A stretch of 64,000 nt of DNA from Oscillospiraceae bacterium (GTDB lineage Bacteria; Bacillota_A; Clostridia; Oscillospirales; Ruminococcaceae): assembly GCA_017829075.1 (NCBI GenBank), contig JAGAJA010000045.1, positions 1 through 64,000 on the forward strand, in the 5' to 3' direction. The notes below the pieces were generated by a model that was given only the letters and a program-made list of their open reading frames with translations, did not search any database and was not told where the DNA came from. Position 1 is the first letter of the stretch, and the number at the start of each line of letters is the position of its first letter. This document shows, one piece after another, positions 41,468 through 49,776 of the stretch. The position numbers were made by a program, and so were the translations under genes.

Positions 41468-42370
41468 TTATTCTTCGGAATACTCGGTAAACAGGTCTGT
41501 GTCAAGCTCTTTTATTTCAAAGACCTTTTTAACGCTAACGCCAAAATTATGCTCAATCATGAGCTGAGTAAGTCTTTCACCGTCAATAAGGACTATGTGG
41601 TGCTGTTCGGCGTATTCTCTGGCGGGAGTAGAAAATTTTGCAGTAGTGACAAATAAGCCGCTGCCCGATTTGCCGGAAATTGCACCAACAAAGGATTGTA
41701 TATCGGGGCGTCCAACTGTGGATTCGGTATCCCAGTGTTTGGCTTGCATGTATATAAGCCCAAAGCCTAAAGTGTCTTGCATGATTATTCCGTCAATGCC
41801 CTCATCACCTGTGATTGATGTTGTGCGGCTTGCATTGGCAAATGTTCCGTATCCCATCTTTTTCAGCAAATCAAGAACCATTTTTTCAAAAGATGTGGGA
41901 GATAGCTTCATTATTTCGCACATTATTTCATCGGACAGACTACGGTTTATATCTCCGAATGATTTTTCAAAAATATCATCTGGGGTGTCTTGGGCGTTTG
42001 CAGATATGGCAGTTGCTTCTGATGAAATTCCCGTAAACTCGGCAAACGAGGGGTAACGCATTAGATAATCTCTGTCAAGAATTGGAGGGCATGATGGATC
42101 AGCTAGTAGCTTTTGACCTTCAGCGGTTATTTGGTATGTACCTCTTGCAACGGTTTTCAAAAGACCAGCTTTTTCAAGGTAGATTTTTGCCCAGCCAACT
42201 CGATTGTATAAAACGGTTTGCCTTCCGCTTGGAAGCATTTCTTCACATTCTTCTGGTGATAGGTTAAAGCGTTCGGCCATTTTGATTTTTAGGTCTTTCA
42301 GAGAATGCTGTTCTCCGTCACTTAGATATTCAAGAATTGGCTTGTGCAATTCAAAATGCTTTGGAATCAT
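41468..42370 (-). CDS. mrr: Mrr-family type IV restriction endonuclease
   Basis: The 300-residue protein has an N-terminal winged-helix Mrr_N domain (about 1-95: LHKPILEYLSDGEQHSLKDL, YNRVGWAKIYLEKAGLL) and a C-terminal Mrr_cat domain (about 150-290). The catalytic motif is present: GDEGIDGII then IYMQAKHW (D-x(n)-QxK form), followed by FVGAISGKSGSGLFVTTAKF. Mrr enzymes cut DNA with methylated bases, so it would act against modified foreign DNA. It sits inside the element remnant, having displaced the primase gene, like a defence cargo. AGAGGGGG precedes the ATG. Confidence 0.92.
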   Translation of the reverse strand: MIPKHFELHKPILEYLSDGEQHSLKDLKIKMAERFNLSPEECEEMLPSGRQTVLYNRVGWAKIYLEKAGLLKTVARGTYQITAEGQKLLADPSCPPILDRDYLMRYPSFAEFTGISSEATAISANAQDTPDDIFEKSFGDINRSLSDEIMCEIMKLSPTSFEKMVLDLLKKMGYGTFANASRTTSITGDEGIDGIIMQDTLGFGLIYMQAKHWDTESTVGRPDIQSFVGAISGKSGSGLFVTTAKFSTPAREYAEQHHIVLIDGERLTQLMIEHNFGVSVKKVFEIKELDTDLFTEYSEE

Positions 42371-42399
42371 GAAATTAACCCCCTCTTTATTTTATATCA

Positions 42400-42428
42400 A
42401 TTATAGCATACCATCTTGTAAAAGTCAA
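42400..42428 (-). promoter_or_regulatory. Promoter of the Mrr gene
   Basis: On the minus strand TTGACT (42423-42428), 17 bases, TATAAT (42400-42405). Confidence 0.75.
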
Positions 42429-42502
42429 ATTTTGTTGCTTCAAGTTCGGATTTCCGGATTGGGACATTCATTTAGATACATTATAATATATGTGCTTATC
42501 CC

Positions 42503-42531
42503 TTGGCAATTTAGCACTTTAAAGCTATAAT
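42503..42531 (+). promoter_or_regulatory. Promoter of the integrase gene
   Basis: TTGGCA (42503-42508), 17 bases, TATAAT (42526-42531), 46 bases before the ATG at 42578. Confidence 0.7.
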
Positions 42532-42577
42532 AAAAGTGCAGAGATATGCCATTGACTGAACGAATGGAGGTTTAGTG

Positions 42578-43770
42578 ATGGCTAATATAAGAAAAAGAGG
42601 CGACGCTTATCAGATAAGGGTGAGCAACGGCTATGATGTTCGCGGAAAGCAGATAGTAAGATCCAAGACATGGAAACCCGCGCCCGGAATGAGCAAGCGC
42701 CAAATCAAGAATGAACTCAACAGGCAGGCGGTTTTGTTCGAGGAGGAGGTGACACTAGGTCATGTGAAGCCTGCCAACATAAAGTTTGAGGAGTTCGCGG
42801 AGCAATGGTACAAGGAATACGCGCCGGAGAACCTCAAAAGGTCTACATACGAGATGATGGGTCACATGAGACCGCGGGTGTACGCGGCAATCGGGCAGCT
42901 GAAGGTTGACAAAATAACCCGAAGCATAATTCAGCGGTTCCTAGACGACCTTCGCGCAAACGGGAAGAACATGAGAACAGGTGCGAAGCTCTCCGACAAA
43001 ACGGTCATACACCACCTCACCTTTATTTCCGACGTGATGGATTACGCGGTAATGCTGGATATGATTCCTAAAAATCCGTGTCTCGGAATTAAGAAACCAA
43101 AGGTGCGGGTCAAGGAAAAGCGAATCTACACCATGCAGGAGGCGGCAAAACTGCTCGACCTGCTGGAAACCGCCCCTATTAAATACAGGGCGCTCGTGAC
43201 GCTGGATATGTATTCGGGACTGCGCCGTGCGGAGCTGCTCGGTTTGGAGTGGCGGGACATTGATATGGAGCATGAGGTAATCAGCGTTCGCCGTACCTCT
43301 AACCACACGGTGAGGGACGGAAACTATACCGACACCACAAAAAAAGCGAAAAGTCGGTGCGTTCGCTGAAACTGCCGCCGGTTGTGTTTGATGTGCTGAA
43401 AGAGCTGAAAGCGTACAACGAGGAACAGCGCGAGCGGCTCGGAACAAAATGGGTGGAGAGCGACCGCCTATTTATAAAGTGGAACGGCGAGCCTATGGGC
43501 ATTAACACCCCGTATGAATGGCTGAAGAATTTCTGCAAGGAGAACGATATGCCGTTCTGTGGTGTGCATGGGCTGCGGCATTTCAACGCTTCCGCGCTGA
43601 TAAACGAGGGAGTTGACGCGGTTCTGGTATCTCACGCGCTTGGACACGCGGCGGTCAGCACAACGACGAACACCTACTGCCATGTGTTCGCAGAAGCGCA
43701 GGCAAGAATCGGCGCCGCGATAGCTTCTGCACTAGATTTCTCAAAATACCGGAAAGCGGCGAACGAATAG
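42578..43770 (+). pseudogene. int: Tyrosine integrase, split by a -1 frameshift at an A7 run
   Basis: The first frame (42578-43369, 263 residues) has the AP2-like arm-binding start, the core-binding domain and the first catalytic Arg in YSGLRRAELLGLEW. It ends soon after seven A residues at 43339-43345. The -1 frame continues SVRSLKLPPVVFDVLK, with HGLRHFNASAL (His, Arg), GHAAVSTTTNTYCHVF (His and nucleophilic Tyr) to the stop at 43770. All catalytic residues are therefore present across two frames. In the first frame the run reads A AAA AAA, a known slippery pattern, so a single slip would make a full enzyme; an inactivating base change or a read error are alternatives. GGAGG precedes the ATG. 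It lies beside the 3' end of tRNA-Arg, the expected att site. Confidence 0.85.
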
Positions 43771-43907
43771 CCGAAAATCCACGAAATAATGGACAGCAAA
43801 GGACAAAGGTAAAAAATCCACCCCACCGTTGTGCAGGCGCACGAGATTTTTCGTTTTTTGCGGTCAGCTTTCTGCGACAAAGGAAATCGGTTCAACACAG
43901 CAAAAAC

Positions 43908-43930
43908 GCCAGTCCCACTCCGGGACTGGC
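43908..43930 (+). terminator. Terminator after the integrase
   Basis: GCCAGTCCC pairs with GGGACTGGC, followed by GAGAAAAATC; weak T tract on plus, so it may be a hairpin only. Confidence 0.5.
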
Positions 43931-43945
43931 GAGAAAAATCGGATG

Positions 43946-43973
43946 TTTTGCCGCGCTTGTTCGCGCGGCAAAA
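43946..43973. terminator. Terminator at the 3' end of tRNA-Arg
   Basis: TTTTGCCGCGC pairs perfectly with GCGCGGCAAAA; on the minus strand it follows the tRNA by three bases. Confidence 0.7.
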
Positions 43974-43976
43974 CTT

Positions 43977-44051
43977 TGGCACCCCTTGTAGGAATCGAAC
44001 CTACAACTGCCCCTTAGGAGGGGGCTGTTATATCCATTTAACTAAAGAGGC
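43977..44051 (-). tRNA. tRNA-Arg (anticodon CCT)
   Basis: A 75-base gene with CCA encoded. The acceptor GCCTCTT pairs with AAGGGGT (two G-U pairs). The anticodon loop is CTCCTAA on a CCCC/GGGG stem, and the T arm is GTAGG-TTCGATT-CCTAC. CCT reads the rare AGG codon. It is transcribed away from its own promoter at 44069-44097. Its 3' end points at the integrase gene, 206 bases away, the usual arrangement for elements that use the 3' part of a tRNA gene as attachment site. Confidence 0.95.
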
Positions 44052-44068
44052 TGATAAATACATTAAAT

Positions 44069-44097
44069 AGTATAGCACAAGTAAGCTTATAATTCAA
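44069..44097 (-). promoter_or_regulatory. Promoter of tRNA-Arg
   Basis: On the minus strand TTGAAT (44092-44097), 17 bases, TATACT (44069-44074), 18 bases before the tRNA. Confidence 0.8.
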
Positions 44098-44354
44098 GCG
44101 GTACGGAGATTTTTGGTTATTTTGCATAAAAATCGAAGCGGATTTTGTAACTGCCGGAGAATATACACCAATTTACAGCATATACTACCCAAAAAAATAA
44201 CACAAAAAAATGCAGAAGAATTGTGGGTTACTTAAATTGCCTAACAGGGGTAAATCCGCGTTTTTATGCGATAATTCGGCATCTAGTTTTAAGTGGTTAC
44301 AGAGTATTAACAATTGTGAATAAAAAATGATGAAAGATTTATACAAATTGCACA
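44098..44354. other. AT-rich spacer without a gene
   Basis: No convincing frame, repeat or structured RNA pattern is seen between the tRNA promoter and the promoter at 44355. A long A-rich run lies at 44191-44214. Confidence 0.5.
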
Positions 44355-44384
44355 TTGACTTATAGCCCCTGAAAATGTTATAGT
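44355..44384 (+). promoter_or_regulatory. Promoter of the first surface protein gene
   Basis: TTGACT (44355-44360), 18 bases, TATAGT (44379-44384). The leader of about 105 bases holds a CCCGCCGG/CCGGCAGGG hairpin before AAGGAGG. Confidence 0.65.
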
Positions 44385-44495
44385 TTATTACAAGGATATC
44401 TGTGTCCCGATGCACAGGTTATGCCTTGAAGGTAACTTTCCCGCCGGTATTATTTTCACTCCGGCAGGGCAAAATTATTAAGGAGGATTTTTATC

Positions 44496-45314
44496 ATGAA
44501 AATCGCAAAGATTCTTTCCGCAGCTTCCGCAGCAGTTGTTGCTGCAGCAGCAGTAGCTTCCACTGCAAGCGCAACCCTTACCGTTGTAGACGCTCCTGAC
44601 GCTGGTCTTTCTACCGGCACAGGTATGTGGCTGGTTCAGGTTTTCAACACCGGCAACGAGGCTGAGAATAAGCCCGCTACTGACTACGGCGTAAAGCTTG
44701 ACGACATCGCTTCTATTTCTATCACTGTAACCGTTGTAGATCCTGACTTCTTCGATGGCTCTATCGGCGGTAACATCGTAACTTCCTGCGGCCCTGCTTC
44801 CGCAACTCCTGCTGACCACAACTGGCCGCAGGCTCACAACGAGTTCTGGGGCGTTATCGATCCCGCTATCGACCTCGACACCCAGTCCGAAGCTGGCAAG
44901 CCTGTAAACCTCGTAAAGACCGGCGACTATCAGTACACCGCTCAGATCGTTCTGGACGACACCAACTGCATCTATGACGTATCCGGATTAGAGAGCGGCT
45001 ATGTTCAGATCGGTATCCAGGAGTGGGGCTCTGTTCTGGCAGACTTCACCGTAATCGACGCTTCCTGCTATGACGCTGCTGGCAACGTACTCCTCACCTT
45101 CGATGGCAACGGAGTAGTTGATGATGTTGCTATCCCCGCAGTTGCAGTTGACGACGGCGCAGCTGACGCAACAACTCCTGACGACACTGCTACTGACGCT
45201 ACCACCACTCCTGACAAGGGCTCTCCTGACACAGGTGTTGAGGGCGTAGCTGCTGTTGCTGGCGTTGCTATCGTTGCTGCTGGCGCAGTTGTTCTTTCCA
45301 AGAAGAGAAAGTAA
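44496..45314 (+). CDS. Wall-anchored surface protein with beta-rich domain and sortase-like tail
   Basis: The 272-residue product has a signal peptide (MKIAKILSAASAAVVAAAAV, cleaved near ASTASA). A beta-rich domain of about 180 residues follows, with a conserved-looking core (HNWPQAHNEFWGV, YVQIGIQEWGSVLADFTVID) and several Cys. It ends with an Asp/Thr-rich linker and the tail SPDTG, a hydrophobic span and KKRK. The tail fits the (S/P)PxTG signals known for class B-type sortases in Clostridia such as C. difficile SrtB. The domain resembles carbohydrate-binding modules in style, but I cannot name a family. No sortase gene is in the window. AAGGAGG precedes the ATG. Confidence 0.8.
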   Translation: MKIAKILSAASAAVVAAAAVASTASATLTVVDAPDAGLSTGTGMWLVQVFNTGNEAENKPATDYGVKLDDIASISITVTVVDPDFFDGSIGGNIVTSCGPASATPADHNWPQAHNEFWGVIDPAIDLDTQSEAGKPVNLVKTGDYQYTAQIVLDDTNCIYDVSGLESGYVQIGIQEWGSVLADFTVIDASCYDAAGNVLLTFDGNGVVDDVAIPAVAVDDGAADATTPDDTATDATTTPDKGSPDTGVEGVAAVAGVAIVAAGAVVLSKKRK

Positions 45315-45378
45315 TCAACCCGCGATACATTGACAAAAAAATTTGGAAAAGCTGAAACTTTTCCGCTGAAGTCCGTGA

Positions 45379-45459
45379 CTACCGTAGTGCAAAGCAAAAA
45401 TCCCAAAAAAAATTCAAAATATTTTGAAACTTTTTTGAGAAACCGTTTGACTACGGTAG
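45379..45459. repeat. 81-bp nested inverted repeat between surface protein genes
   Basis: CTACCGTAGT at 45379-45388 and ACTACGGTAG at 45450-45459 are perfect inverted copies. In the centre lies the 16-bp palindrome TTCAAAATATTTTGAA (45413-45428), flanked by A and T runs that can extend the stem. It could terminate or attenuate transcription between the genes or form a cruciform. Function is inference. Confidence 0.6.
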
Positions 45460-45544
45460 CGAACGGCACAAATTCCGTTTATTACATCCGAGTGCCCGAT
45501 AACTCAGAGATGTTTTAAAAAAAACAACATTTAGGAGGACAATT

Positions 45545-47746
45545 ATGTTAAGAAGAAGAATTCTTGCTTCTGCTATGGCTTCTGTAATGGCTATTGGCTC
45601 TGTTGCAGTTGTAGCTAATGCAGAAGATGCAACTGCTACCACTCAGGTAAAGTCTAAGACTGACCTTGAGGGGCTCGTAAAGGATATGGATAAGGTTGTT
45701 GACGACCTGATCTATAATTATGGCACTGTTGCTGCAAACAATTTCCAGGACGCATATGATTACGCAGTAAATGTAATTGCTGACATCAACTCTACATCTG
45801 TTGAGTACACTGTAGCATATGCAATGCTCGAGTCTGTTTCTAATCCGACCATGTACGGAACTGACGACCTCAAGAAGCTCATTGATCTCACAAAGAACAT
45901 CTATGAGTCCGAGAACATTCTGAACGATGATCTTGATGATCTCATTTATGATGAAGGTACTTTCAAGAAGTTCAGCGATGCGTTTGAAGAGGCTGAGGAC
46001 GTTGTTAATTCCAGCGACTCCCGCCTGATCACTGATGCTTATATCGGACTTAAGAATACTTATGAGGGTCTTAAGAAGCTCGATGTTGTTACCAAGCAGC
46101 AGTTCAGAAATGCACTCAAGAGCTATGAAGCCCTTTACAGAGAGCTCAACAAGTATGAGGACTGGAGACGTGGTAAGCAGGAAGGCTGGTATGATGATGA
46201 CCTGACCTCCAATTACTGGGTTTATCAGCAGCAGCTTGATCCCAACGGATGCCTTGAATTTGGTTTGGTTAAAGACATGATATTCGGCGTTGGTCAGTTT
46301 GAAACCGATTTCGGTTGGGCCGTAGTTAAGACCGTAGTACTTCCCAATGGCGGTGAGGATACTGTTAAGGATTATATCAACGAAGCTTATGACAAGTTCT
46401 GCAATATTGAGACTGCAAGCAAGACCAGCGACACTTACTATGTAGACGCATACAGAACAGCAGTTCGTGCAGTTGAGATCTTCAACAACTTCAAGGCTGA
46501 CGACACCAACAGAGCTACCAAGGCTTCTGTAAGCAAGATCCTTGAGCAGTATCACAACCAGCTCGTTGCAAAGTACAACACTACCGGTGCGGCTGAGGTT
46601 TATAAAATCGTAAACGGTAAAGACGAACTTCCTAAAGGTTGGCAGGGTGACACAGGCAACAAGTTCTATGGCGCAGAATTAACAAATGAAGGCAAACGCG
46701 TTAAGAAGCCCATCAACGGCAAGGACGTTACCATCGCCGCAGGTGGTGATATTCTGAAGTACGTTACTGTTACATCTACTGACGTTGCCAACTATATTGA
46801 TGACAATGGTTCATCTGATCTTGATGAGAGAGTTCTGAAGGCTCTTCAGGTTGCAGAGGCATACACCAAAGCTGAAAAGGATGAAGATTACGATCTTAAG
46901 GATCTTGACGAAACCAACTCAATTCCGGAGTTAAAGGGTTCCATTGCAGAGTGGACACTCGTTTACAGATACCTCAAGTATGCTTTAGAGGATTCCTTCA
47001 AGACCTCTGTAAGCGTAAACACCAAGAGACAGGTTAACGAGCTGATCGACGCCGCTTATGAGCTGGCAGACAAGACCGGTGACGCTGAGAAGTTTGCTAC
47101 ACTGCACCTTGCACTTGTTACAGCACGTCAGGAGGCTCAGAACTGGATGCGCGAAGCAAACAGCGATAAGAAGTACGCTGATGATAAGCCCTACTACAAC
47201 GACAAGAATGCAACAATGATTTACACCACTCTGAATGATGCTTATAAAAAACTTGATGAGCTGTTTGGCAAGTATGCATACAGCTACCAGGAGATTTATG
47301 ACTACATCGCACAGGTTAAGTCCGATATTGATGACGGTGAGCTTAAGGCTACTGATACTCTCACTGAGGCTCTGAAGAATACCGCTTATGCGCTGACAAC
47401 TCTTACTCCGAAGGATGAAGATACAAACTTAGCATTCACATCTGACAGAGAGTGGTGCGGTTACAACCGTCTTAACACTGGCGACAGCCCCAACGGTTCT
47501 GAGAAGGCTCTGAAGGCTGCTTATGAGGCTCTTCAGGCTGCTGTTAAGGCTCAGGATGTTAAGAAGGTTCTCGGCGACCTGAACGACGACAAGGCTGTTG
47601 ATATGTTCGATGCAGCTATCATTCTGCAGGCTGACATTAACAACACCATCGACACCCTCGATAAGGAAGTTGCAGACTTCGATCAGGACGGCGATGTTGA
47701 TATCTTCGACGCAGCTGCTATCCTGAAGGCTTATGTAAATTCCTAA
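45545..47746 (+). CDS. Secreted dockerin protein with helical FIVAR-like repeats
   Basis: The 733-residue product has a signal peptide (MLRRRILASAMASVMAIGSV, cleaved near VVANAEDA). A long, mostly helical body follows, with repeated Tyr/Leu-rich pairs of helices of the FIVAR style (for example LKAAYEALQAAVKAQD near 655). A type I dockerin occupies the last 58 residues: GDLNDDKAVDMFDAAIIL and ADFDQDGDVDIFDAAAILKA, both calcium loops complete. The dockerin should bind a cohesin; a cohesin-like wall protein is encoded next. No glycoside hydrolase motif is seen, so the body is more likely a structural or binding part. AGGAGG precedes the ATG. Confidence 0.85.
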   Translation: MLRRRILASAMASVMAIGSVAVVANAEDATATTQVKSKTDLEGLVKDMDKVVDDLIYNYGTVAANNFQDAYDYAVNVIADINSTSVEYTVAYAMLESVSNPTMYGTDDLKKLIDLTKNIYESENILNDDLDDLIYDEGTFKKFSDAFEEAEDVVNSSDSRLITDAYIGLKNTYEGLKKLDVVTKQQFRNALKSYEALYRELNKYEDWRRGKQEGWYDDDLTSNYWVYQQQLDPNGCLEFGLVKDMIFGVGQFETDFGWAVVKTVVLPNGGEDTVKDYINEAYDKFCNIETASKTSDTYYVDAYRTAVRAVEIFNNFKADDTNRATKASVSKILEQYHNQLVAKYNTTGAAEVYKIVNGKDELPKGWQGDTGNKFYGAELTNEGKRVKKPINGKDVTIAAGGDILKYVTVTSTDVANYIDDNGSSDLDERVLKALQVAEAYTKAEKDEDYDLKDLDETNSIPELKGSIAEWTLVYRYLKYALEDSFKTSVSVNTKRQVNELIDAAYELADKTGDAEKFATLHLALVTARQEAQNWMREANSDKKYADDKPYYNDKNATMIYTTLNDAYKKLDELFGKYAYSYQEIYDYIAQVKSDIDDGELKATDTLTEALKNTAYALTTLTPKDEDTNLAFTSDREWCGYNRLNTGDSPNGSEKALKAAYEALQAAVKAQDVKKVLGDLNDDKAVDMFDAAIILQADINNTIDTLDKEVADFDQDGDVDIFDAAAILKAYVNS

Positions 47747-47780
47747 TTGCTGAAAAGCAGTCAAACTGTTAATTGGCTCA

Positions 47781-47802
47781 CTTCGGGGCGTATGCCCCGG
47801 AG
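47781..47802 (+). terminator. Intercistronic hairpin before the cohesin-like gene
   Basis: CTTCGGGGC pairs with GCCCCGGAG across a four-base loop; no T tract follows. More likely a processing or stabilising hairpin than a full stop. Confidence 0.4.
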
Positions 47803-47845
47803 GAGAGCTTATTAAATAAACTATAAAAATATGGAGGAAAACTAT

Positions 47846-48568
47846 ATGAAGAAGATTTTATCTCTCGGCGTTGCTGCTGCAGTTCTGTCCATGACAGCTG
47901 TTGCTGCTTCCGCTCTTGTTGAACCTACTTTCACAGCTACACCCGTTGCTGGTGAGGAAGTTACTGTTGAGATCGTTGCTAACGGCATGACTCAGGAAGC
48001 TACCGGCTTCACAGTTGAGACCACTGGTCTGACCTATGTTGAGGGCTCTTATGAGGCTGTTGCTGGCGGCTACTTCGGCGAGGGCACCATGAAGTTCGCT
48101 TATGCTGCTGCTGCTCCTGCTGCTGACGGCACTGTTCTGCTCACTCTGACTTTCACTGTTGACGCTGCTGCTGACGAAGACGTAGCTATCAACCTCGTTC
48201 CTGGTTCTGGCGTTACCGATGTAAACGCTGACGCTGTTGTTGTTACTGTTGTAGACAGCACTCCTGATGACGTAACCGATCCTGACGATCCTACCGATGG
48301 TGACGAAGGCGAAGGCGAAGGTGAAGGCGAAGGCGAAGACGGCGAAGGCGAAGATGGCGGTCTCGTTGAAGATGGCGAAGGCGAAGATGGCGAAGGCGAA
48401 GGCGAAGACGGCGAAGGCGAAGGCGAAGACGGCGAAGGCGCTGGCGATGCTACCGACGGCGACACCACCGACGATGGCAAGGGCAACCCTGAAACTGGTA
48501 TCGCTCTCGCAGTAGTTCCTGCTGTTCTGGCTGGCGCTGCTATCGTAGTTGCTAAGAAGAGAAAGTAA
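47846..48568 (+). CDS. Wall-anchored cohesin-like protein with sortase-like tail
   Basis: The 240-residue product has a signal peptide (MKKILSLGVAAAVLSMTAVA). A domain of about 110 residues follows with the cohesin pattern: PVAGEEVTVEIVANGM, a GLTYVEGSYE strand, GEGTMKFAYAAAAP, then DGTVLLTLTFTVDAAADED and INLVPGSGVTDVNADAVVVT. A low-complexity Gly/Glu/Asp linker (made of GEGEDG units) spans the wall, and NPETG, a hydrophobic span and KKRK end it. The domain is shorter than standard cohesins (about 140), so the call is tentative. With the dockerin gene just upstream it would make a small wall-held pair. The start is placed at the second ATG because GGAGG lies within the first one. Confidence 0.7.
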   Translation: MKKILSLGVAAAVLSMTAVAASALVEPTFTATPVAGEEVTVEIVANGMTQEATGFTVETTGLTYVEGSYEAVAGGYFGEGTMKFAYAAAAPAADGTVLLTLTFTVDAAADEDVAINLVPGSGVTDVNADAVVVTVVDSTPDDVTDPDDPTDGDEGEGEGEGEGEDGEGEDGGLVEDGEGEDGEGEGEDGEGEGEDGEGAGDATDGDTTDDGKGNPETGIALAVVPAVLAGAAIVVAKKRK

Positions 48569-48610
48569 TTAGCAAACGCTGATTAGAAATCACTTCTGAT
48601 TAACAAAATG

Positions 48611-48637
48611 CCCGCTCCGAAAGGAGCGGGTTTTTTG
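48611..48637 (+). terminator. Terminator of the surface protein cluster
   Basis: CCCGCTCC pairs with GGAGCGGG (four-base loop), followed by TTTTTT. Confidence 0.9.
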
Positions 48638-48808
48638 CGTATAATGAGAAATAAGCCCCAGATGCGTCCGATTTTGTCCGGAAAAATCTGCGGTTGGTGT
48701 ATTTTAATAAACTTTCTGGTAGATATTTGTGCAGTATGACGAAGATGTGAAAACGCATTTACAATTTGACTAATTTAGGTAAATGTGAACAGAAAGTAAT
48801 TAAGCGAA

Positions 48809-48824
48809 CAACTATATATAGTTG
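48809..48824. promoter_or_regulatory. 16-bp palindrome upstream of the sugar operon
   Basis: CAACTATATATAGTTG is a perfect palindrome about 130 bases before the promoter; a half-like CTATATATAG recurs at 48850. Possible regulator site, unproven. Confidence 0.35.
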
Positions 48825-48950
48825 AAATATGAATAAAAACAAGAGGAATACACTATATATAGGCTGGATAGGTTTTGCAACTAAAGGTTTAATAAGGAAA
48901 AGATTGTATTTCACAATTTATTAAAAATGACTAAAAAAACTCAATTCTTA

Positions 48951-48979
48951 TTGACATTAGCGGTTAAATTTGATATAAT
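48951..48979 (+). promoter_or_regulatory. Promoter of the carbohydrate uptake operon
   Basis: TTGACA (48951-48956), 17 bases, TATAAT (48974-48979). Confidence 0.85.
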
Positions 48980-49008
48980 TAATACGGTATATATGATGGC
49001 GGTGTTAT

Positions 49009-49026
49009 GGAAATGTGAACATTTCC
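49009..49026. promoter_or_regulatory. Probable operator just downstream of the operon promoter
   Basis: GGAAATGTGAACATTTCC is a perfect 18-bp palindrome with a two-base centre, 30 bases after the -10 box and 31 bases before the start at 49057. A half with the same core (AAATGTGAACA) lies at 48781. The position suits a roadblock-type repressor. Confidence 0.6.
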
Positions 49027-49056
49027 GGTGAACTCCGGCAGACAAGCGAGGTTACA

Positions 49057-49776
49057 ATGGAGCATATAATAGATGCACGGGACGTCTGCATGGATTTTGA
49101 GATCGGAGACGGAAGCACAGTCCATGCACTGAAAGGGATAAACCTGAAGATTCCCCCGAACCGGCTCTCGGTGCTGCGGGGACGCTCCGGCTCAGGAAAA
49201 ACCACTCTGATAAATATTCTCGGCGCGCTGGATAGACCGACCTCAGGCGAGGTGAGGTTTCTCGACGAAAACCGCGACATTACAAAGCTCTCGGACTCCG
49301 AAAGGGACAGGCTGAGGCGCGTGGACATGGCGTTCGTGTTCCAGTCGGTGGCGCTTATCTCCACGATGACTGCGTTTGAGAATGTCGAGTTTGCCCTGCG
49401 GCTGACAAAGCTTCCGTACAAGGAGCGGGTCGAGCGGGCGCGGCAGAGCCTGATTCAGGTGGGGCTTGAGAAGCGTATGAACCACCGTCCCGGCGAGATG
49501 TCCGGCGGCGAGCAGCAGAGAGTCGCGATTGCAAGGGCGATATCCCATTCGCCGAAGATCATTTTCGCTGACGAGCCTACTGCGGAGCTTGATTCACCGA
49601 CAGCAATGGCGGTGATGAAACTGTTCAGAGAGCTTGTAAGGCAGAACGATCTGACCATAGTCATGACAACTCATGATACAACCATGATGGAACAGGCTGA
49701 TATCGTTTACACGCTGGAGGACGGCGTGATTTCTGACGTTATGGAGAATGTTCCGGAGGAGGGTGGAGATGCCTAA
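49057..49776 (+). CDS. ABC ATPase 1 of the carbohydrate uptake operon (LolD/MacB-like)
   Basis: The 239-residue ATP-binding protein has Walker A GRSGSGKTTL, a Q-loop VFQSVALIS, signature MSGGEQQRVAIARA, Walker B IIFADEPTAELD and switch His in TTHDTTM. The QS-loop spacing and overall form match the LolD/MacB/FtsE class, not MalK, since there is no C-terminal OB-fold domain. It opens an operon whose permeases are MalF/MalG-like, an unusual pairing. The ATG at 49057 (MEHIIDARDV) is preferred over a GTG at 49015, which lies within the palindrome; GCGAGG precedes it. Its last codons overlap the next gene by eight bases, so the two ATPases are made together. Confidence 0.85.
   Translation: MEHIIDARDVCMDFEIGDGSTVHALKGINLKIPPNRLSVLRGRSGSGKTTLINILGALDRPTSGEVRFLDENRDITKLSDSERDRLRRVDMAFVFQSVALISTMTAFENVEFALRLTKLPYKERVERARQSLIQVGLEKRMNHRPGEMSGGEQQRVAIARAISHSPKIIFADEPTAELDSPTAMAVMKLFRELVRQNDLTIVMTTHDTTMMEQADIVYTLEDGVISDVMENVPEEGGDA

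Noticed and set aside
45548..46555. 335-codon open frame opposite the dockerin gene
   Set aside because: Antisense shadow caused by codon use; no ribosome site, while the dockerin gene has AGGAGG, a signal peptide and complete calcium loops.
48295..48445. Regular short DNA repeats that could suggest a CRISPR array
   Set aside because: They are codon repeats of an acidic Gly-Glu linker inside a coding region, with no spacers and no cas genes anywhere in the window.
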